From JANQSP01 sp965203935 (lineage in GTDB: Bacteria; Bdellovibrionota; Bdellovibrionia; Bdellovibrionales; UBA1609): DNA of 64,000 bases. Location of the stretch: positions 434,001 to 498,000 of the forward strand of contig OZ241921.1 of the NCBI GenBank assembly GCA_965203935.1, in the 5' to 3' direction. A model generated the notes under the pieces. That model ran no database searches and was not told where the DNA came from. It saw only the letters and a list, made by a program, of their open reading frames with translations. Positions 1 to 8,955 of the stretch are shown piece by piece. How positions within the stretch are numbered: position 1 is the first letter of the stretch; the number at the start of each line of letters is the position of its first letter. The translations under genes were made by a program, and so were the position numbers.

Positions 1-535
1 GAGAGACCCATAAAAGCATTTCTTGCGGAAACTGAACAGCCAAAAGGGTTTTGCCCTCCACCACTCTTCCAAAAAGCTCTCCGTTTATGAAGTTGGCAAT
101 CCGGCCAAAAAAAATGCCAAGCCCTCCCAAAGCGGTTAAATCCAAAAGATGCAAAGAGGAAAAACCTTTTCGTTTCGCAAACCAGACGGCGGCTGTCACC
201 ACACCGATAATGCCCCCGTGGCTGGCAAGCCCTCCGTGATACACTTTTAAAAACTCCCAATAGGGAAAATGAGAGTCAAATTTGACAAAAAGACTTTGAT
301 CGTAAAAAAGCGCGTAGCCCAAGCGCCCGCCCAAAATAACCCCAAAAGCCACCCAAGTGATAAAATCCACAGCATCGCTCCGGGACAGGGGAGTAATTTT
401 TTTGTAAATCAGCCGGCGGATAAGAAGATAAGATGTTAAAAAGCCCATGATATAGGCTGTGGAGTACCAGCGCAGACCAAAAGTGTCTGTTATTTGAAAA
501 ATAAAAGGATCTATACTGTGAAACCAAGTGGCCAT
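1..535 (-). CDS. lgt: prolipoprotein diacylglyceryl transferase (3' end cut by window)
   Basis: Inner-membrane enzyme that transfers diacylglycerol from phosphatidylglycerol to the lipobox cysteine of prolipoproteins. An open frame runs from an ATG at 535 to the window edge, about 178 codons against a usual 260-290, so the C-terminus is missing. The translation begins MATWFHSIDPF, has hydrophobic segments, HGGLASHGG near residue 100 and the family signature GRIANFINGELFGR near 142-155. It lies 65 bp downstream of serS on the same strand. The many lipoprotein signal peptides in the window supply plausible substrates. Family assignment is very secure. Confidence 0.93.
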   Translation of the reverse strand, partial: MATWFHSIDPFIFQITDTFGLRWYSTAYIMGFLTSYLLIRRLIYKKITPLSRSDAVDFITWVAFGVILGGRLGYALFYDQSLFVKFDSHFPYWEFLKVYHGGLASHGGIIGVVTAAVWFAKRKGFSSLHLLDLTALGGLGIFFGRIANFINGELFGRVVEGKTLLAVQFPQEMLLWVS

Positions 536-600
536 ACCCCCTGTTTAATAAGCAAAAAAGTAAAAGACAAGCAAAAAGCCGGTTTTTTCTTCAGGCTTAC

Positions 601-1878
601 TTACTTAAGATCGGGGCTTATGCAGGAAGCACCTTTAAAAAAATGTCTTAGGGCGGGGGGAATATTTAAAGATCCATCCGGTCTTTGGTGATGTTCCACA
701 AACACCGCCAGCAGGCGGGGAAGAGCGACAGCCGTGTTGTTTAAGGTGTGACAATAATGAATTTTGCCTTTCTCGTCTTTGTATCTGAGATTTGTCCGGC
801 GGGCCTGCCAGTCCAAAAGGGAGGAACAACTGTGTGTCTCCACATATTTGTTTAAAGAGGCAAGCCAACATTCAATATCGTGCATTTTGTATTTTCCAGC
901 GCCCATGTCGCCTGTGGAGATCGCCACCACCTGATAAGGCAGTTCCAGAGCCTGCAAAATTTCTTCTGCGGTTTGCAGTAAAAAATTGTGCAATATGTGG
1001 CTTTGTTCTTTGCTGTTTTCGCAGATCACATATTGCTCTAACTTTATAAACTGGTGCACTCTCAAAAGGCCTCGCACATCCCGGCCCGCGCTTCCGGCTT
1101 CTCTTCTGAAACAGGGGCTAAGCCCGCCCATAAGAAAAGGGAGTTTTTTAATTGGTAAAATTTCATTTTTGTAAAGGCTGTTTAAAATCACTTCTGAGGT
1201 GCCGGTTAAAAAAATTTTATCTTTTTCCATATAATACACCTGCTCCTTTCCTTCAGGAAAGTGGCCGCTGGCGACAAAACAGGCTCGGTCTCCGAAATTA
1301 GGAAGGCTGAAAAGCTCAAAGCCTTTTTTGGCCAAAAACTTAAGGCTGAATTGAATAATAGCCTGCTCTAAAAAAAGGGCTTTGTTTTTTAAACAATAAC
1401 TGCGCGAACCCGCCACCCCGGCAATTCTTTTAAAGTCCGCCCAGTTGTTTTGAGTCAGTAACTCTACATGACCTTTTAAATTTTGGCCTGTTGGTTTTGC
1501 GCCAAAGGTTTTTATCACTTTGCCCGCGCTTTCGTCTTTTCCGATGGGGGAATCTTCAGAAGGAATATTAGGCACCTGCAACATTAAAGAGGAAAATCGG
1601 GCCTTACAGCCTTCCAGCTCAGATTGAAGCCTGCTGATTTGACTGGCAATATCCCGCCCGATTTTGGCAATTTTTTGCTTTTCCTCATCTGAATCGGCAT
1701 TTTTAAACTTTCCCGCGTTTTCATTTTTTTGCCTTTGTAGATCCTGCAGTTTTTGATTCATACCGGTAAGTTTTTTATCCAGTCGGATCAGCTCATCCAG
1801 ATCCAAATCAATATTTTTCAGCTCAACAGCCCGTTTTACCTTATCCGGGTGAAGGCGGATATATTTTATGTCCAACAT
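601..1878 (-). CDS. serS: seryl-tRNA synthetase
   Basis: Cytoplasmic class II aminoacyl-tRNA synthetase that charges tRNA-Ser with serine. The 425-aa length is typical. The start MLDIKYIRLHPDKVK is the usual SerRS beginning, followed by a charged helical arm (about residues 30-105) that grips the tRNA long arm. Class II motif 2 is visible as FRREAGSAGRD and motif 3 as the segment around LPRLLAVFVEHHQ near the C-terminus. It is divergent from maf (50 bp gap) and probably co-transcribed with lgt. Confidence 0.97.
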   Translation of the reverse strand: MLDIKYIRLHPDKVKRAVELKNIDLDLDELIRLDKKLTGMNQKLQDLQRQKNENAGKFKNADSDEEKQKIAKIGRDIASQISRLQSELEGCKARFSSLMLQVPNIPSEDSPIGKDESAGKVIKTFGAKPTGQNLKGHVELLTQNNWADFKRIAGVAGSRSYCLKNKALFLEQAIIQFSLKFLAKKGFELFSLPNFGDRACFVASGHFPEGKEQVYYMEKDKIFLTGTSEVILNSLYKNEILPIKKLPFLMGGLSPCFRREAGSAGRDVRGLLRVHQFIKLEQYVICENSKEQSHILHNFLLQTAEEILQALELPYQVVAISTGDMGAGKYKMHDIECWLASLNKYVETHSCSSLLDWQARRTNLRYKDEKGKIHYCHTLNNTAVALPRLLAVFVEHHQRPDGSLNIPPALRHFFKGASCISPDLK

Positions 1879-1928
1879 ACCGCGTGCTCCTCTTGACTCT
1901 CTTTAGTGTTTATTCATAAAAAAAGCAA

Positions 1929-2552
1929 ATGAAAAACCCGCCACAAAAATATAAAAACCCGCCGGCCTTGATTTTGGCAAGCGGATCCGCCTCCCGAAGA
2001 CAGCAGTTGGAACACTTGGGTTTTTCCTTTACCGTTAAAATCTCAGGCATTGATGAGGATTTTTATAAAAAACAAACAAAGCTTCCTCCAAAGCAAATTT
2101 GCCAAAAAATCGCCCGGGCCAAGGTGAAAAAAACCGCAAAAAAGTATCCTAAAGCTCTTGTTTTGGGCGGGGATCAAATGGCGGTTCTGAAGAACGAAAT
2201 ATTTGACAAGCCCTGTACCTCCAAACAGGCTGTCCGCTCCCTGATGAAACTGCAAGGGAAAACCCATACACTTTTTACCGCCTTGGAAATGCGCTACAGG
2301 GGGCAAAGCTTCAGTCACTTGGAAGTTAATAAAATGCGCATGCGAAAACTGACAAAATCCCAAATTGAAAAATATGTGGAGCAGGCCCGGCCTTTGCAGT
2401 GCGCCGGATCTTACGCTTTGGAAAGATACGGAATCGCCTTGTTCGAAAAAATAGAAAGTGCGGATTTCAGCGCCGTTATCGGCTTTCCTCTGATAGCCCT
2501 TATCCATCAGATGATAAAATGGCAGATCCCCCTTCCTTTTTTTGAAAAATAA
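1929..2552 (+). CDS. maf: Maf-family nucleotide pyrophosphatase
   Basis: Cytoplasmic Maf/YhdE-type nucleoside triphosphate pyrophosphatase. Family members hydrolyse dTTP/UTP or modified nucleotides for housecleaning, or act in septum control. The N-terminus LILASGSASRRQQLEHLG is the diagnostic phosphate-binding start. GIDEDF and GGDQMA (residue 80 or so) supply the acidic metal-binding residues. At 207 aa the length is normal. The gene is divergent from serS. Subtype and substrate cannot be decided from sequence alone. Confidence 0.9.
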   Translation: MKNPPQKYKNPPALILASGSASRRQQLEHLGFSFTVKISGIDEDFYKKQTKLPPKQICQKIARAKVKKTAKKYPKALVLGGDQMAVLKNEIFDKPCTSKQAVRSLMKLQGKTHTLFTALEMRYRGQSFSHLEVNKMRMRKLTKSQIEKYVEQARPLQCAGSYALERYGIALFEKIESADFSAVIGFPLIALIHQMIKWQIPLPFFEK

Positions 2553-2572
2553 GCTTTTTTTAAAAAAAGCCG
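2550..2572 (+). terminator. possible terminator after maf
   Basis: An A/T-rich palindrome (GCTTTTTTTAAAAAAAGC) starts on the maf stop codon. It could fold into a weak hairpin flanked by T and A runs and act in either direction. Low GC content makes this tentative. Confidence 0.35.
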
Positions 2573-2730
2573 GTATTTTCAAGCTTAAAGTCGGAAAACC
2601 AGACGACAGACCTGACAAATATCGGGCTTAATACCTGTTCTGTCTTAAACCAAGCCCTTTATTTTTATAATTTTGTAATAAAAAGGCCCTTACCTGCCGA
2701 TTAGAAATAAGTAAAGGCTTGTGCAAAAAT

Positions 2731-3801
2731 ATGAACATAATAAGCAGGAGCAAAAAAACCAAAGTGAAAAAGAATCTTTTTTTAATCTTTTGCGTTGTTT
2801 TAATAAGCTGTTCGGGAATCTCTGTCGAAGAAGGTCCTGAAGATGGGGCTAAGGGCCGGGGCAAAACCGGTCGCGGAAGACCCGACGCTGACGGAAAAAG
2901 AACTGAAGATGTAAGAATCTGTGAAGGCGACGAATACACCATCTACGCGGAGGATTGTCCGCCCGGTGGTGAGGAATATACGGCAGATGATGAAGGACAC
3001 GCCTTTGTCACCGGCAGTGGGTTTGATTTCAGCCGTAAAAGTGATGAAATAAGCGCGCCCGAAAGGCCGGTGGATATTCTTTTTATGGTCAATGCTTCCC
3101 CCTCTATGTGGTATTATTTGCAGACCGCGTTCCAAAAAAGATTTAAGTCTTTTATTCCCATCTTAAACAAAGGCGGGCTTGACTGGCGTATACTCTTTAC
3201 CAATACAGACTACGCGAAAAAAAGCTCTTGGGGCAGAAACGGCAAAGCCATGAAGCTTGAAGGATGGGGCAGACTTCTGCAAGTAGAATTTTTAGAAAAA
3301 GGGGATGACCAAAATATTTTTATGTACACCCTTACCCGTGACCCAGATCCTCCCCCGGGTGACCAAGAAGGAACAGTGGGAACTGACTGCCTAAGGCCCC
3401 CTTACTGCGGGGATGTGGAGCCTTTAAAAGCTCTTAAGGCTTCTTTTGCGACCAACAAACACTTAACCCGTGAGGAGGCGGATTTTGTCGCGATTATCGC
3501 TGGCAACAGAGACGAAAAAGCCCCGCAAAACACCAAAGCTCAGGACATTATCAGTGAATTTAAAACTGTATATGGTTCTGAAAAAAGACTTTCTGTTTTA
3601 AGCTTGATTATCCGGCCCGGAGACACAAAGTGCTACAAAAAAAACAAAGATCGCGCTTTCTTTTTATATGAGTACTTTCAAAAACCCGGCTATGGAGAGG
3701 ACATTTCCACATTGGCTCCAAAAACCGGAGGCGGTAATTTCAGTATCTGCATGAAGGATTATTCCATCTTGGCCGAAACAATTTTGCAAAACGCCCGGTA
3801 A
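2731..3801 (+). CDS. lipoprotein with degenerate VWA-like domain
   Basis: Predicted lipoprotein of unknown role. Starting at the ATG at 2731, a basic N-terminus and hydrophobic stretch end in the lipobox LISC (Cys27). An acidic, glycine-rich linker follows. From about residue 112, DILFMVNASPSMWYYLQ resembles the start of a von Willebrand factor A domain, but the MIDAS motif DxSxS reads NASPS, so metal binding may be lost. Later text such as ILFTNTDYA fits the same fold. A TTG at 2719 is an alternative start. The neighbours give no functional clue. Confidence 0.65.
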   Translation: MNIISRSKKTKVKKNLFLIFCVVLISCSGISVEEGPEDGAKGRGKTGRGRPDADGKRTEDVRICEGDEYTIYAEDCPPGGEEYTADDEGHAFVTGSGFDFSRKSDEISAPERPVDILFMVNASPSMWYYLQTAFQKRFKSFIPILNKGGLDWRILFTNTDYAKKSSWGRNGKAMKLEGWGRLLQVEFLEKGDDQNIFMYTLTRDPDPPPGDQEGTVGTDCLRPPYCGDVEPLKALKASFATNKHLTREEADFVAIIAGNRDEKAPQNTKAQDIISEFKTVYGSEKRLSVLSLIIRPGDTKCYKKNKDRAFFLYEYFQKPGYGEDISTLAPKTGGGNFSICMKDYSILAETILQNAR

Positions 3802-3803
3802 TA

Positions 3804-4532
3804 TTAATTTGTTACCGCTTTTGCCATTTTGTCATACACTTGATCTTGTAATTTTTTTATATCTTTCATGCCTTTTGTCGGGAAAGCCGGCAGGTACTCC
3901 ACAACCACTGTTCTTTTTAAGGCCCCTTTATTAAAAAACCAGGATCCTTTTGGCATACATTCCTCAGCTCCGTGAATTACAACCGGCAAAATTGTTATCT
4001 GATAATTAAGAGCAAACAAAAAAGGGCCTTTTTTAAAGCGCGCAAGGCCGGCCCCGGTGTGTCTGCCCCCTTCCGGGGAAAGAGCAAAGGAGTCTCCTCT
4101 TTCAATCCTGACCTTTAGGGAACGGTACAGCCTGAGAGTGGACCTGGGATGTTCTTGTTGAACAGGTATATGCCCCGCCCTTTTCATTGCCAGACCCAGC
4201 AAAGGAATGGAAAAAAGCGGTTTTTTGGCTCCAAAGTAAAGTCTTTCGGCTGTGACTTGCAGTAAAGCCGGAATATCCACATAGCTCCGGTGGTTAAAAA
4301 GCATAAGAAAAGCTGTGTTAGGGATATTGTGTGTGTTTTTCTTCACGACTTTAATACCGCAAAACCAGAGCAGAAAAAAAGCCCAAAGCCTTGCGGATTG
4401 ACAGCTTTTTTTTTTCAAACCAAACAGCTCAAAAAAAACTACAAAAAACACAGCTAAAGCGGTAATCCCCGCCAGCCAAAGCCAGTGTACAAGCGCCCGG
4501 ATATAAGTTAAAATAAGTAACAGCTTTTGCAT
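3804..4532 (-). CDS. lysophospholipid acyltransferase (PlsC family)
   Basis: Inner-membrane acyltransferase probably making phosphatidic acid from lysophosphatidic acid, or acylating a related lysolipid. A hydrophobic N-terminal segment (about residues 8-40) is followed by the catalytic HX4D block in NHRSYVDIP near residue 80 and by SPEGGRH near 152, corresponding to acyltransferase motifs I and III. The 242-aa length fits PlsC-type enzymes. It is convergent with the lipoprotein gene, with a 2 bp gap. Confidence 0.88.
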   Translation of the reverse strand: MQKLLLILTYIRALVHWLWLAGITALAVFFVVFFELFGLKKKSCQSARLWAFFLLWFCGIKVVKKNTHNIPNTAFLMLFNHRSYVDIPALLQVTAERLYFGAKKPLFSIPLLGLAMKRAGHIPVQQEHPRSTLRLYRSLKVRIERGDSFALSPEGGRHTGAGLARFKKGPFLFALNYQITILPVVIHGAEECMPKGSWFFNKGALKRTVVVEYLPAFPTKGMKDIKKLQDQVYDKMAKAVTN

Positions 4533-4534
4533 AT

Positions 4535-4570
4535 TTAATTAGTGGCCTTTTTCACGCCCGACTAATTAAG
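4535..4570. repeat. remnant of the dispersed palindromic element
   Basis: GTGGCC joined directly to TTTTTCACGCCCGACTA, flanked by taatta on both sides. This looks like the two ends of the dispersed element described at 5602-5750 with the interior deleted. Confidence 0.55.
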
Positions 4571-4608
4571 GCTTTTAATATATTTTTTTCAGCGGGGGAA
4601 ACAAAAAT

Positions 4609-5604
4609 ATGTCCAAAACTTTGCTTACAGGGATCAAGCCCACCGGGATGCCTCACTTGGGTAATTATATCGGGGCCATTCAACCGGCTTTGGCGCTTAC
4701 AAAAAAACCTGAGGTGAGAAGTTATTTTTTTGTGGCGGATTATCATTCCCTGACAACAGTGCGCTCCGCCAAAGCTCTGCAGAAGATGATTTATCAAGTG
4801 TCCTCAGCTTGGCTGGCCTGCGGTTTGGATCCGGAAAAAACCCTTATTTACCGCCAATCTGATATTCCCGAGCTTTTCGAGCTTAATTGGATTTTATCCT
4901 GTGTAACCCCCAAGGGGCTTATGAACCGGGGGCACTCTTATAAGGCCTTGCTTCAAGAAGGCAAAAGAAAGCAAAAGCAAAATCCTGAAAGCAGTGTCAA
5001 CATGGGAATATACAACTACCCTATACTGATGTCGGCGGATATTTTGCTGTTTTCCGCAGACGAAGTCCCCGTCAGTGAGGATCAGGCACAACACTTGGAG
5101 ATAAGCCGGGACATTGCCCTTAAATTTAACCGCGCTTTTAATACAAATCTGCTGAAACCTCCAAAAACCCTTATAAAAACAAAACTGCTTCCCGGCCTTG
5201 ACGGAGAAAAAATGAGCAAAAGCAAAGGCAACCACATTCCTCTTTTTTGCTCCTCTCAGGAGCTGGAAAAAACCATTATGAAAATCAAAACAGATTCTTC
5301 GCCCCCTGAAGAGCCTAAAGATCCAGACAAATCCATTTTGTTTTCCTTGTATAAAGCTTTCGCAAAAAAGGAGCAGACTTCCGCTTTAGCGGATAAATAC
5401 AAAACAGGTATAGGCTGGGGAAAGGTAAAAGAAATGCTGTACCTTCTTTTAGAAGAGTGTTTATCAGAAAAAAGAAAGCTTTACGACTCCTTTATGGCGG
5501 ATCCGGGAAAGATAGAGGCTGTTTTAAAAGCCGGGGCGGAAAAAGCGCGAAATACGGCAAAACCTTTTATGCAAAAAATAAGGCGGACTGTAGGAACCGG
5601 GTGA
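4609..5604 (+). CDS. trpS: tryptophanyl-tRNA synthetase
   Basis: Cytoplasmic class I aminoacyl-tRNA synthetase that charges tRNA-Trp. The 331-aa length is standard. The HIGH-type signature appears as GIKPTGMPHLGNYIGA near the N-terminus and the KMSKS loop as KMSKSKGN at about residues 201-208. A purine-rich GCGGGGGA stretch precedes the ATG. The stop codon lies inside the left direct repeat of a palindromic element. Confidence 0.96.
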   Translation: MSKTLLTGIKPTGMPHLGNYIGAIQPALALTKKPEVRSYFFVADYHSLTTVRSAKALQKMIYQVSSAWLACGLDPEKTLIYRQSDIPELFELNWILSCVTPKGLMNRGHSYKALLQEGKRKQKQNPESSVNMGIYNYPILMSADILLFSADEVPVSEDQAQHLEISRDIALKFNRAFNTNLLKPPKTLIKTKLLPGLDGEKMSKSKGNHIPLFCSSQELEKTIMKIKTDSSPPEEPKDPDKSILFSLYKAFAKKEQTSALADKYKTGIGWGKVKEMLYLLLEECLSEKRKLYDSFMADPGKIEAVLKAGAEKARNTAKPFMQKIRRTVGTG

Positions 5605-5750
5605 ATAATTAGTGGCCTGTGAAAAAGACTTGTTCTTTGTGGCATAAGCAAAACCCCGCCGGTGAGGGTTCAAGGTATTCCGTCCCGAACAAGGCGGGGT
5701 TTTGCTTATGCCAACTATGAAAGTCAGACTTTTTCACGGATGAATAATTA
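5602..5750. repeat. palindromic element (constant loop, private stem) with 10-bp direct repeats
   Basis: The direct repeat tgaataatta occurs at 5602-5611 and 5741-5750. Inside, the ends read CCTGTGAAAAAG and CTTTTTCACGG. The centre is a perfect 20-bp stem: 5641-5660 (GGCATAAGCAAAACCCCGCC) pairs with 5693-5712. The 32-nt loop contains GGTGAGGG, CAAGGTATTCCGTCC and CGAACAA, which recur in the other copies on different stems. It sits between trpS and the next gene. Confidence 0.85.
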
Positions 5751-5808
5751 AAATTCATTGGACAGAATAATGCTTAAGTGATAGTTTTAAATTAAATGGA
5801 GGTAAAAA

Positions 5809-6468
5809 ATGAAATCAATTTTTATTATAACGGCTTTTTTTGCCTGCTTTTTTGCAAAAGCTGAGCCTTTGGCAAATAAAGCCCCGGCCCTTAGTGTGGA
5901 AAAACCGGCTCAGGAGGTTAAAATCGCAAATGATCCTCTGGTTTTGATAAATCAACAGGCATACAGTGACAGGGCCAAAAGAAACGGCTTTAACACTTTT
6001 TATGTCGCTCCGGCGTATTCCATTAAAGGAAATGAGTTGGTTTTATTACTCCAGTCCGGCTTTGGTGAGGTAATTCAGGAAACAGCGTTTTTTCCCAAAG
6101 GGACGATGGAGGTGGAAGGCATGGTGAGCGCATACTTCAGCAATAAAGAGGCTTTTATGAGTATCGCCTTCTCAACGGAATTTAATTTCACAGCCAACGA
6201 CGGTATAAATAAAATGGTTGCCGGACTGGACATACCTTTTAGCTTCATTCTACCTGACTTTTCAGCAATATCTTTAATGGGAGTCAATATTGGTGTGGGA
6301 ATTTTTTTAAAAGCTTTTATCTCAAAACATTTTGCCTTGATTCCCCGGTTGGGGGTAAGTTATGAACGCAGTGTGGAGACAACAAGGTTCTTTCCTTGGT
6401 TAATAACCACCCGCCGGGTAAATGACTTTAATATTCATTTAAGCCTTGGCCTTAGAAGATACTTTTAA
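5809..6468 (+). CDS. probable small outer-membrane beta-barrel protein
   Basis: Function unknown. A Sec signal peptide (MKSIFIITAFFACFFAKA) precedes a mature region of alternating hydrophobic strands rich in aromatic and glycine residues. The protein ends in LSLGLRRYF, a C-terminal phenylalanine typical of BAM-inserted barrels. It is 219 aa long and preceded by the strong ribosome site GGAGG six bases before the ATG. gloB follows within a few bases, but the two have no obvious functional link. Confidence 0.65.
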   Translation: MKSIFIITAFFACFFAKAEPLANKAPALSVEKPAQEVKIANDPLVLINQQAYSDRAKRNGFNTFYVAPAYSIKGNELVLLLQSGFGEVIQETAFFPKGTMEVEGMVSAYFSNKEAFMSIAFSTEFNFTANDGINKMVAGLDIPFSFILPDFSAISLMGVNIGVGIFLKAFISKHFALIPRLGVSYERSVETTRFFPWLITTRRVNDFNIHLSLGLRRYF

Positions 6469-6475
6469 AAATAAT

Positions 6476-7207
6476 ATGACCGATACAAAAACCCTACAGG
6501 TCTTTCAACTGCCGGTTCTTCAGGACAATTATATTTATATTCTGCGCTCCGCTCAAAAAACCGCTGTGGTGGATCCGGCTTTGGCTGATCCGGTAAATAT
6601 TTTTTTAAAAAAACGGAAATGGAATCTGGATTTTATTTTCAACACCCATCATCACCCGGATCACACAGGCGGAAATCTTGCTTTAAAAAAACAGTGGAAC
6701 TGTTCGGTGTGGGGCTTTGCAAAGGACGCAAAGCGTATTCCGGGGATAGATAGATCTTTGCGGGAAGGGGAGGAATCTCAGTTTGAGAACCACCCTTTTC
6801 GGGTTTTGTTTTTGCCCGGGCACACTTTAGGGCATATCGCCTATTGGTTTTTTGAAGAAAAAAAGCTTTTTGTCGGGGATACTTTGTTCGCTATGGGTTG
6901 CGGAAGGCTGTTTGAAGGAAGCTTTCAGCAAATGTTTTCCAGCCTCAGTCAAATCAAAAGCCTTCCGCCGGATACAAAAGTTTTTTGCGCCCATGAATAT
7001 ACAGAAAAAAACGGCCTTTTTGCCTTAAACCTGGATCCGAAAAATCCGGATCTTAAAATCCGTATGCAAAAAGTAACAAGTCTTAGAAAAAACCGGCAGG
7101 CCACAGTTCCGTTTTTTCTTTCTGAAGAGCTTAAGACCAACCCTTTTCTCCGGGCGCGCAAGGTGGAGGAATTTGCCTACTTAAGAAAAAAAAGAGATGT
7201 ATTTTAA
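6476..7207 (+). CDS. gloB: hydroxyacylglutathione hydrolase (glyoxalase II family)
   Basis: Metallo-beta-lactamase-fold thioesterase, probably hydrolysing S-lactoylglutathione in methylglyoxal detoxification. The metal motif THHHPDHTGGN lies near residue 56, GHTLGHIAYW supplies the next histidine, and the GDTLFAMGCGR and HEYTEKN blocks follow in glyoxalase II order. I chose the ATG at 6476 (MTDTKTLQVFQLPVLQDNYIY) because it aligns with family N-termini. The longer frame from 6446 overlaps the previous gene. Length is 243 aa. Confidence 0.88.
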   Translation: MTDTKTLQVFQLPVLQDNYIYILRSAQKTAVVDPALADPVNIFLKKRKWNLDFIFNTHHHPDHTGGNLALKKQWNCSVWGFAKDAKRIPGIDRSLREGEESQFENHPFRVLFLPGHTLGHIAYWFFEEKKLFVGDTLFAMGCGRLFEGSFQQMFSSLSQIKSLPPDTKVFCAHEYTEKNGLFALNLDPKNPDLKIRMQKVTSLRKNRQATVPFFLSEELKTNPFLRARKVEEFAYLRKKRDVF

Positions 7208-7231
7208 GGGCACAGGCCGGACAGCTCTTTA

Positions 7232-8827
7232 TTAAAGCCCGGCAGATCTGCTTTGCAGATTTTGAACATTAATGCTTTTGGTGACCTGTCTTACAACGGT
7301 GACCTTTATCAGGCCGGGATAAGAGCATTCCTCTTCTATTTTTCCGGCAATTTTCTTGCTTAACTCCAAGGCTTTTACATCATTTATTTTTTGGCTGTCT
7401 ACAATAACTCTTATTTCCCTCCCCGCACTCATAATATAAGTGTCCTTTACCCCTTTAAAGCTGTGGCCGATTTTTTCCAAAGTCAGCACTTTTTGATTAT
7501 AAGAATCTACAGTGGATCTTCGCGCGCCCGGCCTTGCGCCGGAAAGAGCGTCCGCGGCAATAACCAAAAAATCCAGAGGCTTTTCCGGGGAAACATCATG
7601 GTGGTGCGCTCTTACGGCGCGCACAACTTCCGCCTTCTCACCGTGTTGTTCAATAAAATCAGCGCCAATAACAGCGTGCCCCCCCTCTTTGGAATGATCC
7701 ATAGCTTTTCCTATGTCATGGAACAAGCCCGCCCGGCGCGAGGGGCTGAAAGGCTCCTCAGCCAAAAGTTCCGCATTAAGCAAACCACAAAGCCGGCCCA
7801 CTTCCTGACAGTGAAAATACTGGTTCTGAGCGAAAGAATACCGGTACCTTAAAGCTCCCATCATGTTTTTAATTTCCGTTTTAACATCCTTTAAAGCCAA
7901 TTCCCGGCAAACTCTTTGGCCGTCATTTTTTATCCGGCGAAACAGCATTTTTTTAATTTCACTGACTGTTTTTTTAATCTCGTGCTCCTTAATATGCTTC
8001 TTTCCGGCTATCCTTTGTAAAGAGGCGCGCCCCAGCTCTCTTCTAACAGGATCAAGGCCCAAGATGCTGATACTTGGCTCTTTGTCGCTGACTTTCATGT
8101 CCACTCCGCATTCTTTTTCCAGAATTTTCAGTTTTTCAAAACCCGGGCCTAAAAGAGCTTCCATAGCGGCCCGGCCAGGCCAGTTGACATTCCTGATTCC
8201 TCTTTCGGAACAATAAGCCTGTTGAAAACGGCTGAGAACCAACTCTAAAATAAAATGCGCCTGCTGATTCACATTGTGTTTAAGATACTCTTCTTTTTCC
8301 TTTATCCGCGTGCGCATATTGCTTTCCGCCTGAATCTCTTGTTGTTTCCTGTTTTCCTGTTTTAGTTTTTCCACATTGATATTAAACCGGCTTTGCAGAT
8401 CCTGCACAAGACGCTTTTTAGCTGTTTTCATCTGATCTTTTGCCTGTGTGAGCCTTTGTTGAGTATTGATTTTCAGCAATTCATTCTCTTGAGAAGCATA
8501 CATATCTTTGCGCTTTTTCAAATGGAGCAATTCCTCTTCTTTTTGCTGAGCTGTGTGTTCCATTTCCTCTTTCAGCCTGTGGTTTTCTGTAGAAACCCGC
8601 TCAATATACTCTTCTTGTTTTTGCATAAGGGATGTTTTGTATTCTTCCATCTCGTTTGCGATTTGTTCCTGAATCTGCGCCTGCTCCTCTTTGGCGCTTT
8701 GTATGATATTTTGAGCGGACTGCCGGGTGTGACTTATTTTTTGTCTTTTTAAAAGCAGATGTGTTAAAACGGCTATGCCGGAGCCGATGCCAAAACCCGC
8801 CGAAAAGCCAATCAGGATATTAAACAT
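7232..8827 (-). CDS. rny: ribonuclease Y
   Basis: Membrane-anchored endoribonuclease that initiates mRNA decay. The 531-aa protein shows an N-terminal membrane helix (about residues 3-25), a long charged coiled coil (about 30-200), a KH RNA-binding region and an HD phosphohydrolase domain with GLFHDIGKAMDHSKEGGH. The C-terminal block ends with YPGLIKVTVVRQ, as in the family. RNase Y is best known from Firmicutes but occurs in several Gram-negative lineages including Bdellovibrio-type bacteria. It appears to be a single-gene unit. Confidence 0.95.
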   Translation of the reverse strand: MFNILIGFSAGFGIGSGIAVLTHLLLKRQKISHTRQSAQNIIQSAKEEQAQIQEQIANEMEEYKTSLMQKQEEYIERVSTENHRLKEEMEHTAQQKEEELLHLKKRKDMYASQENELLKINTQQRLTQAKDQMKTAKKRLVQDLQSRFNINVEKLKQENRKQQEIQAESNMRTRIKEKEEYLKHNVNQQAHFILELVLSRFQQAYCSERGIRNVNWPGRAAMEALLGPGFEKLKILEKECGVDMKVSDKEPSISILGLDPVRRELGRASLQRIAGKKHIKEHEIKKTVSEIKKMLFRRIKNDGQRVCRELALKDVKTEIKNMMGALRYRYSFAQNQYFHCQEVGRLCGLLNAELLAEEPFSPSRRAGLFHDIGKAMDHSKEGGHAVIGADFIEQHGEKAEVVRAVRAHHHDVSPEKPLDFLVIAADALSGARPGARRSTVDSYNQKVLTLEKIGHSFKGVKDTYIMSAGREIRVIVDSQKINDVKALELSKKIAGKIEEECSYPGLIKVTVVRQVTKSINVQNLQSRSAGL

Positions 8828-8955
8828 TTACCGCCTCACAAATTTTTACCCTTCCCGTTTTTTTCAGCATAGCACAGGACCGGCCCTAAAACAAAAGACT
8901 TAAAAAAACATCCGCTTTCAGCCCATTTAACAGCTCTTTTTACTTTATTTTTTAT

